From Cohnella faecalis (GTDB lineage: Bacteria > Bacillota > Bacilli > Paenibacillales > Paenibacillaceae): DNA of 64,000 nt. Position numbers and translations under genes: made by a program. The notes below the pieces were generated by a model. It searched no databases. It was given only the letters and a program-made list of their open reading frames with translations, and was not told the origin of the DNA. This document shows positions 31,006 to 39,981 of the stretch, one piece after another. Positions within the stretch are counted from its first letter, which is position 1; every line of letters begins with the position of its first letter. The stretch spans positions 1-64,000 of the forward strand of contig NZ_QXJM01000015.1 of the NCBI RefSeq assembly GCF_003570905.1, given 5' to 3'.

Positions 31006-31143
31006 CTACCCCCTCGATACGAATAAGAAAAATACAGCCAACCAAGTAACGACTATGAAACCGGCAAGCAGAAGGACGGATACGAAAGTTCCCTTCAACG
31101 ACGGCTCTTCCCGGTTTTCGGACGGAAGGCGGTCTTTGCTCAT
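31006..31143 (-). CDS. Cytochrome oxidase subunit IIa (45-residue membrane protein)
   Basis: This small gene reads MSKDRLPSENREEPSLKG and then one helix (TFVSVLLLAGFIVVTWLAVF) ending FVSRG. GAGGGGG lies seven bases before the ATG, and the stop is 6 nt ahead of subunit II. Size, single helix and position match the COX2A family, which supplies the missing second helix of subunit II in ba3 oxidases. Confidence 0.85.
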   Translation of the reverse strand: MSKDRLPSENREEPSLKGTFVSVLLLAGFIVVTWLAVFFLFVSRG

Positions 31144-31204
31144 GCGCGATCCCCCTCTTTTCCTGTTAGTGATCTTCATCTTGAGCAGGCGGCTCGATTC
31201 TTGC

Positions 31205-31618
31205 TCACTCGACGATTAATTTACCGGTCATTTTCGTATGTCCGGCTCCGCACATGATCGAGCACAAGAAGTCGAATTGTCCGGTTTTGTCGGCGACGAA
31301 CGAGATGGTTTCGCCGTTTTTGATTTCCTGATCGTAGCCGCTGATTTTGACGGCGTGGTTGCCCTGCGAATTTTTGAGCGTGATTTTGACGGTGTCGCCC
31401 TTGGACACTTTGATTTCCGTCGTGTCGAATTCGAAGTTTTTGGCGTTTAGGGTGAACTCCTTCACCGCTCCGGCTGCTGCCGCATCGGTATTGGCGGGCG
31501 TGGACGCCGACGGTGTCGGTTGGGCCGATTGTTCGTTTGCATTATCCGATTTGCCGCACGCGGACAGAACGAGTACCGTCGCCAAAACAAAACTTAAACC
31601 TGCAACCCACTTTTTCAT
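31205..31618 (-). CDS. CuA-like cupredoxin lipoprotein
   Basis: The 137-residue lipoprotein has a signal peptide ending LVLSACGK, a Ser/Pro/Ala-rich linker, then a cupredoxin domain. It keeps HAVKI and CSIMCGAGHTKM, i.e. the C-x3-C-x3-H-x2-M spacing of a CuA centre, rather than the single cysteine of a blue copper protein. The ATG at 31618 has GGAGG eight bases upstream. It leads the oxidase operon (61 nt before subunit IIa) and may deliver electrons or copper to the oxidase. N2O-reductase-like or COX2-like electron transfer is the alternative view. Confidence 0.87.
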   Translation of the reverse strand: MKKWVAGLSFVLATVLVLSACGKSDNANEQSAQPTPSASTPANTDAAAAGAVKEFTLNAKNFEFDTTEIKVSKGDTVKITLKNSQGNHAVKISGYDQEIKNGETISFVADKTGQFDFLCSIMCGAGHTKMTGKLIVE

Positions 31619-31823
31619 TTTCTTTTCCTCCAATTAAGTTGGGAATGACCTTCTGATCCCATCTTAACGGCGAAAGGTTGGCGCCACTGTGACTTCTGTC
31701 ACAAGGAATTTGAACTTTTCGGACACAAACTTATAACAAAATTGTCACTTGGAAAGCGGTTATGTGAGGAACGTACTGCGCTGGGGGAGCGATATTGAGG
31801 TGAAGAGCGGGTTGGTTCGGCAG

Positions 31824-32361
31824 GGTTGTGATGCTTTGCGGCACAATTCTGGCGGAGGACGGACTCGTCGGCGGTGTTGTGATGCTTTCAGTCACAATTC
31901 TAGCGGAGGACGGCTCGTTCGGCGGTGTTGTGATGCTTTCAGTCACAATTCTAGCGGAGGACAGCTCGTTCGGCGGTGTTGTGATGCTTTGCGGCACAAT
32001 TCCGGCGGAGGACGGCTCGTTCAGCGGTGTTGTGTTACTTTGCGGCACAATTCAGGCGGAGGACGAACTCACCGGCGGTGTTGTGTTGCTTTCAGTCACA
32101 ATTCTAGGGAAGGATGGCTCGTTCGGCGGTGTTGTGACGCTTTGCGGCACAATTCAGGCGAAGGACGGACTCACCGGCGGTGTTGTGATGCTTTCAGTCA
32201 CAATTCCGGCGGAGGACGGACTCGGCGGCGGTGTTGTGATGCTTTCAGTCACAATTCTAGCGGAGGACGACTCGTTCGGCGGTGTTGTGATGCTTTCAGT
32301 CACAATTCAGGCGGAGGACGGACTCACCGGCGGTGTTGTGTTACTTTACGGCACAATTCCG
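31824..32361. repeat. 51-bp tandem array 2, about ten copies
   Basis: GGTGTTGTG recurs with a period of 51 bp (31873, 31924, 31975 and onward). Each unit contains a dyad TTGTGATGCTTTCAGTCACAA-like element: TTGTG and CACAA arms around a variable centre (CAGT or GCGG). The array is open in two plus-strand frames (17-residue repeats), but no ribosome site or recognisable protein is present, so I do not call a gene. It fills most of the 31634-32413 gap; the remaining 190 bases next to the cupredoxin gene should hold its promoter. Confidence 0.93.
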
Positions 32362-32382
32362 GCTCGGCATACCGCCTAGAAT

Positions 32383-32414
32383 AAAAAAAGCCGCAAAGGA
32401 TAGTCCTCGCGGCT
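32383..32414 (-). terminator. Terminator of the Fur-family gene
   Basis: On the minus strand AGCCGCGAGGA pairs with TCCTTTGCGGCT (one bulge) followed by seven T residues, immediately after the stop codon. Confidence 0.85.
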
Positions 32415-32848
32415 TACTGGGATTGGACCTGGCAGCTTTCGCAAATGCCGTATACTTCGAATCGATGGCTGAGAATCTTATATTGGCCCGGCAAATTCAT
32501 CTGCTGCTCCATCGGGCAATAGTCGAACGTCAGCGTCTTCTCGCAATTAACGCAAATGAGGTGGTGGTGATGATGATCCACGCAGCTGCCTCTGAACTTG
32601 AGACCGCCCTCCATGAAATAAAACTGCTCCAAAACGCCCATTTCGCTCAGCATACGGAGGTTGCGATACACTGTGTCGAAGCTGACGCTCGGGTATTTGA
32701 CGCACATTTGATCGTAGACGTCTTTCGGGGACAAGTATCCGTCGTGATCGGCGAATATTTGAACCAGTGTTCGGCGTTGATCGGTTATTCTCCAGCCGTT
32801 CCTGGTCATGACGGCGAGCATTTCCTGAACCGTGTGGCTGTGGGACAT
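32414..32848 (-). CDS. Fur-family metal-responsive repressor
   Basis: The protein of 144 residues has the winged helix (ITDQRRTLVQIFADHDGYLSPKDVYDQM ... SFDTVYRNLRML), the metal region CVDHHHHHLICVNC and a second CESC pair that binds structural zinc. The ATG at 32848 (MSHSHTV) is chosen over the longer start because a purine-rich AAAGGGCGGG lies upstream. The HHHHH run and CxxC pairs fit Fur or Zur; which metal cannot be settled. It is monocistronic and could be the repressor that reads the Fur boxes around 47-53 kb. Confidence 0.87.
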   Translation of the reverse strand: MSHSHTVQEMLAVMTRNGWRITDQRRTLVQIFADHDGYLSPKDVYDQMCVKYPSVSFDTVYRNLRMLSEMGVLEQFYFMEGGLKFRGSCVDHHHHHLICVNCEKTLTFDYCPMEQQMNLPGQYKILSHRFEVYGICESCQVQSQ

Positions 32849-33050
32849 TCTATTTCCCGCCCTTTCCTGGCAGTAACGCATGATTACATACGCATATTTT
32901 ATTACTTTAACAAAATTTCTCCTTATCGTCCATCGCCCGCATGCGCTTCAATGACTCTCGGCGCACAACAGAAAAACAGCCGATTGCGTAATCCTCGGCT
33001 GTTTCCTCGCTCATTCTCCACGCCTTGCTGCTCTATCCGCAAAGCTGTTG

Positions 33051-33530
33051 CTACCCCTCCGCCGCAATTCGCGCCGCCTTCGTCCGCTCGATCTGAGCGA
33101 GATGCGTTCTCGAATGCCGGACGAAGCTTTCGAACAATTCGTATAGAGGAACCTCTTTCCCTTCGTTCAAGCCGATCCGATTCCAATCCGCCTCGGACAA
33201 TCGCCCGTAGTACAGGACATTATAAGCCAAAATCGAATCCAGCGCGCTCAGCAGCCTATCGATCGATTCCTCGTTCGACTTGGCTGTCGAAACCCATGCG
33301 TCTTGATCGTACAGCACGAAAGACGGGTTCGGCTCGGCCACGATTTTGCGGATGCGCACCGAATGGACGAGGCTAGAATCGACCAGATGCGCAACCACTT
33401 CCTTAACGCTCCATTTGTCGGGAGACGGCTTCCAGCTTAGCTGTTCGTCCGTCAGTCCTTCTACGCTGCTTCGAATCCATTCCGATGTTGCCTTATAATC
33501 CGCGAACGAACGCAACAAAGTTTCACTCAC
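33051..33530 (-). CDS. DinB-superfamily protein
   Basis: The 159-residue four-helix protein has histidines in VAHLVDSS and RHSRTHLAQIE placed as in DinB/YfiT metal-binding proteins. These include bacillithiol- and mycothiol-dependent S-transferases. It starts with GTG one base after the stop of the CoA-transferase, so it is the last gene of the LLM operon. In that setting a thiol-dependent transferase or hydrolase is attractive but unproven. Confidence 0.85.
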   Translation of the reverse strand: MSETLLRSFADYKATSEWIRSSVEGLTDEQLSWKPSPDKWSVKEVVAHLVDSSLVHSVRIRKIVAEPNPSFVLYDQDAWVSTAKSNEESIDRLLSALDSILAYNVLYYGRLSEADWNRIGLNEGKEVPLYELFESFVRHSRTHLAQIERTKAARIAAEG

Positions 33531-33531
33531 G

Positions 33532-34713
33532 TTACTCTACTCCCCAATCTTCGTATAGTTGTCCGTTATGCTGCCCCCGCAACGGAGGCGATCTGTAAAC
33601 TTGAAAATCGAAGCCCGACAGCTTGACCGGATAACCGACCGTCGTCGTGGCCGTTCCGTTAGGAAGCGGCAGCTTATGAAGCAGGCCGGATTCGGCAACC
33701 GCGGGATCTCGCAAAATGTCCTCATAGTCGTTAATAGGAGCGCACGGCACTCCTCTCCGGTCGAATTCGGCGAGCCATTCGGCGGAAGTGCGGCGAGAGA
33801 ACTCGGCTTGCAGCAAGTTGGCCAGCTCCTTCTGATGGCGCGCCCGCAAGCTCTGATTCGCAAACCGGGGATCGCCTGCCAGCTCTGCCTGTCCGATCGC
33901 ATCTGCGACTTCCCTCCATAGCTTGTCGTTGCCTGCGGCGATGACGAACGGTTTGTCGCTCGCTTCGAAGCCTTGGTACGGAGCATTGCGGGGATGAGCG
34001 CTGCCAAGCCGCTTGGGAGCGACTGAATTGCCGTAATATTCGCTCGTCTGGAGCGCCGAAATTCCAAGCGCGCTTGCCAGCATGGAGGTGTCCACATAGG
34101 CGCCTTTACCGGATCGGGAAGCTTCGTACACAGCGGCTACTACCGTAAAAGCAGCGTACAACCCAGCCGCGAAATCGGCTACCGGAACGCCGCTTTTCAC
34201 CGGCGCGCCGCCCTCTTCGCCCGTGACGCTCATCAGTCCGCTTATAGCTTGGATCGTGACGTCGAATGCCCCTTTTTGCGAATAGGGACCTTTCTGGCCG
34301 TACCCCGATATCGAAGCGTATACGAGCTTTGGATTTTCCTTAGCGAGCGTCTCGTAATCGAGTCCGAATTTTCGCAGCACGCCGGGCCTGAAATTTTCCA
34401 CGATCACATCGGCTTTAGCGCTCAACTTTCGAAGGCGATCCACCTGCTCCGGCGATTTGAAATCGACCTCGATGCTACGCTTGTTCCGATTCAACGAGCT
34501 GAAATTGGCGCTGAACGCTTCTTCATCTTCTTCTTCTTCGTTCGTGAAGAAGGGAGGCCACTCCCTCATCCCGTCTCCGCCGTCCGGACGCTCGACCTTC
34601 ACGACATCGGCTCCCAAATCGGCGAACAGCTGGCCGGCAAAAGGCCCGGCGGCGATTTGACCGAATTCCAACACTCTGAGTCCCGATAAGGGTCCTCGGC
34701 TCTGATCAGACAT
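33532..34713 (-). CDS. Class III CoA-transferase (CaiB/BaiF family)
   Basis: The 393-residue enzyme has the family opening LSGLRVLEFGQIAAGPFAGQLFADLGADVVKVE, NRNKRSIEVD, and YVDTSMLAS, where the catalytic Asp lies. Members move CoA between carboxylic acids (formate/oxalate, carnitine, succinate/sulfinopropionate and others). It follows the cupin gene by 42 nt within the LLM operon, so it probably activates the acid produced by that enzyme. Substrate unknown. Confidence 0.92.
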   Translation of the reverse strand: MSDQSRGPLSGLRVLEFGQIAAGPFAGQLFADLGADVVKVERPDGGDGMREWPPFFTNEEEEDEEAFSANFSSLNRNKRSIEVDFKSPEQVDRLRKLSAKADVIVENFRPGVLRKFGLDYETLAKENPKLVYASISGYGQKGPYSQKGAFDVTIQAISGLMSVTGEEGGAPVKSGVPVADFAAGLYAAFTVVAAVYEASRSGKGAYVDTSMLASALGISALQTSEYYGNSVAPKRLGSAHPRNAPYQGFEASDKPFVIAAGNDKLWREVADAIGQAELAGDPRFANQSLRARHQKELANLLQAEFSRRTSAEWLAEFDRRGVPCAPINDYEDILRDPAVAESGLLHKLPLPNGTATTTVGYPVKLSGFDFQVYRSPPLRGQHNGQLYEDWGVE

Positions 34714-34755
34714 GATTTATTTCCTCTCTGCGATAGGGTGTCGTCCAATGCGGAT

Positions 34756-35343
34756 TCAACCGTAGACCGGCGCTTCGTTATCGTGACGGGTCACGACGTC
34801 CCTCGATTGTCCGGTTGCCACATCATGAATATGGCGAAGCTGCTTGCCGATATCGGTGCCGTAAATATGCACCGTTACGGCGATCTCGTCAAAAGGATTG
34901 GACACTCCGTGAATATCGTGATCCGGCGGATAGACGAAGGTAATATCTCCTTGATCCGCCCTAACCTCGGCTATCTCTTTAATGGCATATTGCGGTTGAC
35001 CGTCTTCTCCGACATCGAATCTGCGATACCTCTTTTCGATGACGGAGCCCCGGTAGATGCCGACGAGCCCCCATACGAGATGATCGTGCACGGGCGCTGT
35101 CTGGCCGGGCCCCCATACAAAAGCGATCACGGAGAAAGCTTCGTTCTCCGGCCGATACAGCAAATACTGGGCGTATTTGTTCGGCAGAGGCTTCCGGTAA
35201 TGCTCCGGCAGCAGTTGATCGTCCGTCAGCAGCTCCTGCAGCAGCGGCCTCACTTTATCAATAATGGCGCGGTAGTCCGTCTCTTCGCTTACAATTCCGG
35301 CAATGCTGCTCTCCAACCGTTTCCAATCGTACCGTTCGCCCAA
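34756..35343 (-). CDS. Cysteine dioxygenase-family cupin (thiol dioxygenase-like)
   Basis: This 195-residue cupin keeps the three iron-binding histidines of thiol dioxygenases: HDH in GPGQTAPVHDHLVWGLVGIYRG (about residues 80-85) and IHGVSN with the following AVTVHIYG. A YLLYR segment supplies the arginine position. The cysteine that makes the Cys-Tyr cross-link in animal enzymes is absent, and HDHLVWG resembles bacterial enzymes acting on 3-mercaptopropionate or cysteine. It lies 25 nt after the GctB-like gene and before a CoA-transferase, hinting that a thiol acid becomes a sulfinate that is then linked to CoA. Confidence 0.85.
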   Translation of the reverse strand: MGERYDWKRLESSIAGIVSEETDYRAIIDKVRPLLQELLTDDQLLPEHYRKPLPNKYAQYLLYRPENEAFSVIAFVWGPGQTAPVHDHLVWGLVGIYRGSVIEKRYRRFDVGEDGQPQYAIKEIAEVRADQGDITFVYPPDHDIHGVSNPFDEIAVTVHIYGTDIGKQLRHIHDVATGQSRDVVTRHDNEAPVYG

Positions 35344-35368
35344 TCCTTTCTCCTCCTCTTGCCTCTAG

Positions 35369-36088
35369 TCAAAAACCGGTCAAGCTTGCGGCGTATTCGG
35401 GGTAAATCAATCGCAGCCGCTCGCGGACAACCTCCCGCAACACGCGGCGTTCCTCGTTCGTCGGCGACGCCGTCTCGCTTACTTCCGCTTCCGCCTGCAG
35501 CTCGAAGCCTGTGTTCGCCCGAACGGTTTCCGGGCTGACTCCCTGAGCGACGCTCGACAGCTTCAGCGCGCCGTCCGTCCCGGCGGGACGAAGCGTGCCC
35601 AACGGAGTGAACACCCCTGCCAGACTCCCTCTGCGAAACACCCCCGGCCCCGACCTCGAAGCGGCGGTCCGAAAATCGAGCTCGTCCGGAAATCCTTTGA
35701 CGGAATGCTCCGTCTTGAACAATAGAATACGGCGGCAAACCGAGTAGACGACGGCAGCTCCGGCTCCTCCGGGCAAACGAACTTTGGGCGTGCGGTAATC
35801 GCCGATGGCTTGCAGATTGATGTTGCCGTAACGGTCGATCTGGGCGCCGCTCAAAAAGAAAACATCCGCCCCGCCGCGCTGCATCCAGTCGAAAAACTCC
35901 TTCGTCCCTTCGAACGGCCAATCCGGCTGCCCCAGAATATAGACCGATGCGTTCGGCGCATGCAGCTCTTTCGCCAACAAAGCGGCGGCTGCGGGAATCG
36001 GCGAATGGTTGCCTACGGCAATCGCCTCTCCGTCGCGCAGCTCTCTGGCAAGCGAGCATATCAAATAAAGTTCCGATGCGGAAATCAT
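35369..36088 (-). CDS. Glutaconate CoA-transferase-like subunit B (GctB/IpdB-like)
   Basis: The 239-residue protein matches the beta subunit of class I CoA-transferases (GGADVFFLSGAQIDRYGNINLQAIGDYRTPKVRLPGG). At the position where GctB has its catalytic glutamate (VESG), the sequence reads YILG (residues 50-53), so the usual covalent CoA-transfer chemistry may be lost. IpdAB of actinobacterial steroid degradation likewise lacks this residue and hydrolyses a C-C bond of a CoA ester. It starts 14 nt after subunit A. Confidence 0.85.
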   Translation of the reverse strand: MISASELYLICSLARELRDGEAIAVGNHSPIPAAAALLAKELHAPNASVYILGQPDWPFEGTKEFFDWMQRGGADVFFLSGAQIDRYGNINLQAIGDYRTPKVRLPGGAGAAVVYSVCRRILLFKTEHSVKGFPDELDFRTAASRSGPGVFRRGSLAGVFTPLGTLRPAGTDGALKLSSVAQGVSPETVRANTGFELQAEAEVSETASPTNEERRVLREVVRERLRLIYPEYAASLTGF

Positions 36089-36102
36089 ATCCCTTACAGC
36101 TC

Positions 36103-37002
36103 CTATGACGGGACGGCCGTCCCAATCGCGTCCCGATTTCCCGGATCGCGAACCATTTTCGATAAATAGCTTTCAAAAGCTTGCTCCGATTTCGAAGCTG
36201 CCGCGTAGTCGCGAACATAAGCGGCGTCCTGCGCATAATAGCCGGGACAGCCCGTCGGATAAGCTCCGTTTGGCGCATGTACGACAGCGGACAAATAAAG
36301 AGATGGAATGAAGGACCCCGAGCCTAGGCTCAGCTCGCCTCTACCGACGACTTCTTCGACGGTGACGATCGTTCGTTTGGCCGCTTGCGCCAAAAGCCGG
36401 TTGTTCTGCGACGAGCTCGCCAGCACGTTCCCGTCGACGTCCGCCTGGAATGCGTGGAAGACGGCAACGTCCGGACGCAGCGCCGGAACGACGGCAATCG
36501 TCTCTTTCTCGTCGAATGGATTCGTTATCGCCCGGAAATCGTCCCGAACGTTCATATAATCCGTTCCGATCAGCCCGCGCACCGGCATGAACGGAATTCC
36601 CGAAGCCCCAGCCTGCAGCGCGGCAGCCATCGTCGGGCAAGCATGCTCAAGACCTGAAATCCGCCCCGTCTCGAACGCTCGGCGAAAATGCGGAGCCAGT
36701 CCATGCTCCCCAAGCGTAATCTGGGAATATTCCACTCGCTCGACTGCTCCCGCCCCGATTAGAAGATCGGCGTTGATAGCGGCCGAGCCCACGCATACAA
36801 GCTTCAAACTTCGCTTGCCCGAGCGGATCAGTTCCCGGATGAACGACATCGGAGACATCTCCATATGCCCGGTCATCGCCAGCTCGGCGCTGTCTTCCAC
36901 GAGCTTTGCCGCTTCTTCCATGGAGACGAACTTGGAAGAAAAACCGCGATTCTTCACTCGAAAATCTTCCTTTCCCGCGCCGTCTTCATCCCGGCCGTTC
37001 AT
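36103..37002 (-). CDS. Glutaconate CoA-transferase-like subunit A (GctA/IpdA-like)
   Basis: The 299-residue alpha subunit has [40 protein letters not shown] and the downstream [21 protein letters not shown]. The start overlaps the ABC ATPase stop by four bases, so import and processing genes are coupled. It partners with the next gene. The first 20 residues are charged and poorly conserved-looking; a later start near the FVSMEE segment is possible. Confidence 0.86.
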   Translation of the reverse strand: MNGRDEDGAGKEDFRVKNRGFSSKFVSMEEAAKLVEDSAELAMTGHMEMSPMSFIRELIRSGKRSLKLVCVGSAAINADLLIGAGAVERVEYSQITLGEHGLAPHFRRAFETGRISGLEHACPTMAAALQAGASGIPFMPVRGLIGTDYMNVRDDFRAITNPFDEKETIAVVPALRPDVAVFHAFQADVDGNVLASSSQNNRLLAQAAKRTIVTVEEVVGRGELSLGSGSFIPSLYLSAVVHAPNGAYPTGCPGYYAQDAAYVRDYAAASKSEQAFESYLSKMVRDPGNRDAIGTAVPS

Positions 37003-39065
37003 AACGGTTCATGACAAGCGGCCCAATGATCGGGGCCGACTTGGCGCAGATCGGGCTCTTCGGACCGGCACCTCGCCGATGCCGCAGGGCAGCGGGTATG
37101 AAATCGGCAGCCGGACGGAGGAGCCGAAGGCGACGGCATTTCTCCTTGAATCGGAACGAACGCTTTCTTACGGCTCGGATCGGGAACCGGTATGGCCGAT
37201 ATTAGCGCAAAAGTGTAAGGATGGGCGGGATGCCGGAACAATTCGTCCGCAGGAGCGACTTCGACCAGCTTGCCGAGATACATCACGCCGATTCGATCCG
37301 AGATGTGCCGAACGATATTCAAGCCGTGCCCGATAAACAAATAAGTAAGACCCAAACGGCGCTGCAAATTCTGCATGAGATTGATGACCTGGGATTGCAC
37401 AGACACGTCCAGCGCCGATACGGCTTCGTCCGCGACGATGAACTTCGGGTGCAGCGCGATAGCGCGGGCAATGCCTATTCGCTGCCGCTGACCGCCGGAA
37501 AACTCGTGCGGATGACGATCGTACCAAGCCGGGTTCAACCCGACCAGTTGCATAACTTCTTCGACCTTTTCCCGCTTCGCTCTTCCCCGCAAGGATTCGT
37601 GTACCCAGAACGGCTCTCCGATAATATCGCCGACTTTCCATCTGGGATCGATCGAACCATAAGGATCCTGGAATACGATCTGCATCTCCCGGCGCATAGC
37701 CTTCCAATTCCGAAACCTCGGATTAAGCAAATCCTCCCCTTCGTAACGGATTTCTCCGTCCGTCGCCTTTTCCAGATTCAACAGCACTCGTCCGAGAGTC
37801 GACTTGCCGCACCCGGATTCGCCGACAAGGCCAAGCGTCTCTCCCTTGCGGATTTCGAACGACACGCCGTCTACGGCCCGAACGTATCGCCTGCTTCCCG
37901 GCAGCAGGCCCCCGCCAGCCAGCGGAAAATATTTCTTGAGCGACCGAACCTCCAGCAGCGCTTCGCCTGACGGTTCGTTGACTCGGTTCACCGACTCAGG
38001 CTCCTCGCTCCGCTCCGTGACGACGATGCCGATGGAAGCCGCAGCCTCGGCGTTCCCAATAACCTGATCCGAGTGCCAGCAGGCGACCTCCCGGCCGTCC
38101 CGTTCGACGAGCGGAGGCTCGCTCTCCGCGCAGCGCTCCGTCGCGTATGGGCAGCGCGGATGAAAACGGCAGCCAGACGGCAAGTCCGAAAGGCTCGGAA
38201 TCGTTCCTTCGATCGAATACAGAGGAGAATCGCGGTCATTGTCCAGCGTGACGATCGAACGGAGCAGCCCTTCCGTATAAGGATGATAAGGGCGCTCGAA
38301 CAGCTCCCGCGTCGTCGATTGCTCGACGATTTTCCCCGTGTACATGACTGCGATTCGGTCGGCGATTTCCGCCGCGATTCCCAGATCGTGCGTAATGAGC
38401 AAAATCGACATGTTGTACTCGTCCCGAAGCTCGCGCAATAAATTCAATATTTGAGCTTGGATCGTAACGTCGAGCGCCGTCGTCGGTTCATCCGCGATGA
38501 GCAGCTCGGGTCCGCAGGCAAGGGCAATCGCGATCATGACTCTCTGCCGCATTCCGCCGGACAATTCGTTCGGATGCTGCTTCATTCGAAGCTCCGGATC
38601 GGGAATGCCGACCTTGCGCAGCAGAGAAATCGCTTCTTCCTTCGCTTTCGCTTTGCTCGTCCTTTTGTGCCTCCGGATAACTTCCGTAATTTGATACCCG
38701 ATCGTAAAGACGGGATCGAGCGCAGTCATCGGCTCCTGAAAAACCATCGCTACCTTTTTTCCCCGCAGCTCGCTGATTTCCCGTTGGGATAAGCCGACCA
38801 AGCTCTGCCCGTCCAGCAGCACATCGCCATGGGTAATCCGTCCGTTGTCGTAATCGATCAAGCGCATAACGGACAGCGAAGCGATCGTCTTGCCGCTGCC
38901 GGATTCGCCGATCAGACAGACGATTTCTCCGCTGCCGATCTGCAAGCCGATCTTGTCGACGACCTGCAAGCTTCCGCCGTTCTTGTTCTTGAACTCGACG
39001 GACAGCTCCTTCATATCGAGCAAGGGCGTCGCGGACTTGTCGGGTAATGCGTTCATTGTTTTCAC
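36999..39065 (-). CDS. Fused dipeptide-type ABC ATPase (DppD-DppF fusion)
   Basis: The 688-residue protein holds two ATPase modules in one chain, as in GsiA. Module 1: GESGSGKT and [19 protein letters not shown] with [10 protein letters not shown]. Module 2 (from about residue 370): [15 protein letters not shown] and [19 protein letters not shown] with [10 protein letters not shown]. Both end in the oligopeptide-type cysteine-rich tail ([12 protein letters not shown] and [12 protein letters not shown]). It energises the permeases encoded directly upstream, with four-base overlaps on both sides. Confidence 0.94.
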   Translation of the reverse strand: MKTMNALPDKSATPLLDMKELSVEFKNKNGGSLQVVDKIGLQIGSGEIVCLIGESGSGKTIASLSVMRLIDYDNGRITHGDVLLDGQSLVGLSQREISELRGKKVAMVFQEPMTALDPVFTIGYQITEVIRRHKRTSKAKAKEEAISLLRKVGIPDPELRMKQHPNELSGGMRQRVMIAIALACGPELLIADEPTTALDVTIQAQILNLLRELRDEYNMSILLITHDLGIAAEIADRIAVMYTGKIVEQSTTRELFERPYHPYTEGLLRSIVTLDNDRDSPLYSIEGTIPSLSDLPSGCRFHPRCPYATERCAESEPPLVERDGREVACWHSDQVIGNAEAAASIGIVVTERSEEPESVNRVNEPSGEALLEVRSLKKYFPLAGGGLLPGSRRYVRAVDGVSFEIRKGETLGLVGESGCGKSTLGRVLLNLEKATDGEIRYEGEDLLNPRFRNWKAMRREMQIVFQDPYGSIDPRWKVGDIIGEPFWVHESLRGRAKREKVEEVMQLVGLNPAWYDRHPHEFSGGQRQRIGIARAIALHPKFIVADEAVSALDVSVQSQVINLMQNLQRRLGLTYLFIGHGLNIVRHISDRIGVMYLGKLVEVAPADELFRHPAHPYTFALISAIPVPDPSRKKAFVPIQGEMPSPSAPPSGCRFHTRCPAASARCRSEEPDLRQVGPDHWAACHEPL

Positions 39066-39958
39066 CTTCTTCCGCTTTTCGGATCCAATCGGTCCCGAAG
39101 CTCGTCGCCAAGGACATTAACCGCAACGACCAGACATGTAATAGCCAATCCGGGAAACGTCGCGATCCACCAGGCGACAGTCAAATAGCTGCGGCCCTGC
39201 GACAGCAGGAAGCCCCAATCGGGAATTTCCCCGATCTCTCCAAGTCCCAGAAAGCTCAAGGAAGAGCCCATCAGAATCGAGCTGCCGATTCCCATCGCGG
39301 CCATGACGAGCAAGGGAGAAAAGCAGTTGGGCAGCACGTGGCGGAGCATGATTTCCGTATTCGAAGCTCCGACGGCGCGCGCCGCATCGATGAACGGGCG
39401 GCTTTTGACGGTGATGACCTGCCCTCTCACAACTCGCGCATATCCCGGAATCATGGCGACGCTTACCGCCAATATGACGTTCAACTGGCTGGACCCAAGC
39501 GCCACCGAGATCGAGACGGCCAGAAGGATGCCGGGAATGGACATGACGACGTCGATCAGCCTCATGAACAAGGAATCGATCCATCCTCCTCGATAACCCG
39601 CCAGCAAGCCGATCAACGAGCCAATCAGTCCGCCGATCAGGACGGACCCGATTCCGGTCAATAGCGACTGACGGCTTCCGTAGACGATAATCGTGAACAC
39701 GTCTCGGCCGAACTGGTCCGTACCTAGCCAATGCCCGGCGGACGGACCGTTCAAGATGGCGTCGACGTTCATGACGAGCGGTGAATACGGCGCGATCCAT
39801 TGAGGCGCAATTGCGCACAGCGCCAAAAAGACGACGGCTAATCCGGCCAGTCCGAGCACCAGCCCCGTCCACGATATTCTCCATCGCATGCGGACGCGGA
39901 TCAGTCTGCTCGAACGGCTCGGACGCAACGTTACGGATTCCGCATTCATCGCTTTCAC
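39062..39958 (-). CDS. Dipeptide-type ABC permease, DppC-like
   Basis: The 298-residue inner-membrane permease has an N-terminal helix ([23 protein letters not shown]), the family segment [21 protein letters not shown] and the EAA loop [20 protein letters not shown]. It is coupled by a four-base overlap to the ATPase gene and follows DppB by 23 nt. Confidence 0.93.
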   Translation of the reverse strand: MKAMNAESVTLRPSRSSRLIRVRMRWRISWTGLVLGLAGLAVVFLALCAIAPQWIAPYSPLVMNVDAILNGPSAGHWLGTDQFGRDVFTIIVYGSRQSLLTGIGSVLIGGLIGSLIGLLAGYRGGWIDSLFMRLIDVVMSIPGILLAVSISVALGSSQLNVILAVSVAMIPGYARVVRGQVITVKSRPFIDAARAVGASNTEIMLRHVLPNCFSPLLVMAAMGIGSSILMGSSLSFLGLGEIGEIPDWGFLLSQGRSYLTVAWWIATFPGLAITCLVVAVNVLGDELRDRLDPKSGRR

Positions 39959-39981
39959 ACCCTTTCATAGCCTAAATTCAG

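Noticed and set aside
31749..32384. 211-codon plus-strand open frame with 17-residue repeats (and a second overlapping frame)
   Set aside because: It simply follows the 51-bp DNA repeat, is open in two frames at once, and lacks a ribosome site or any non-repeat domain.
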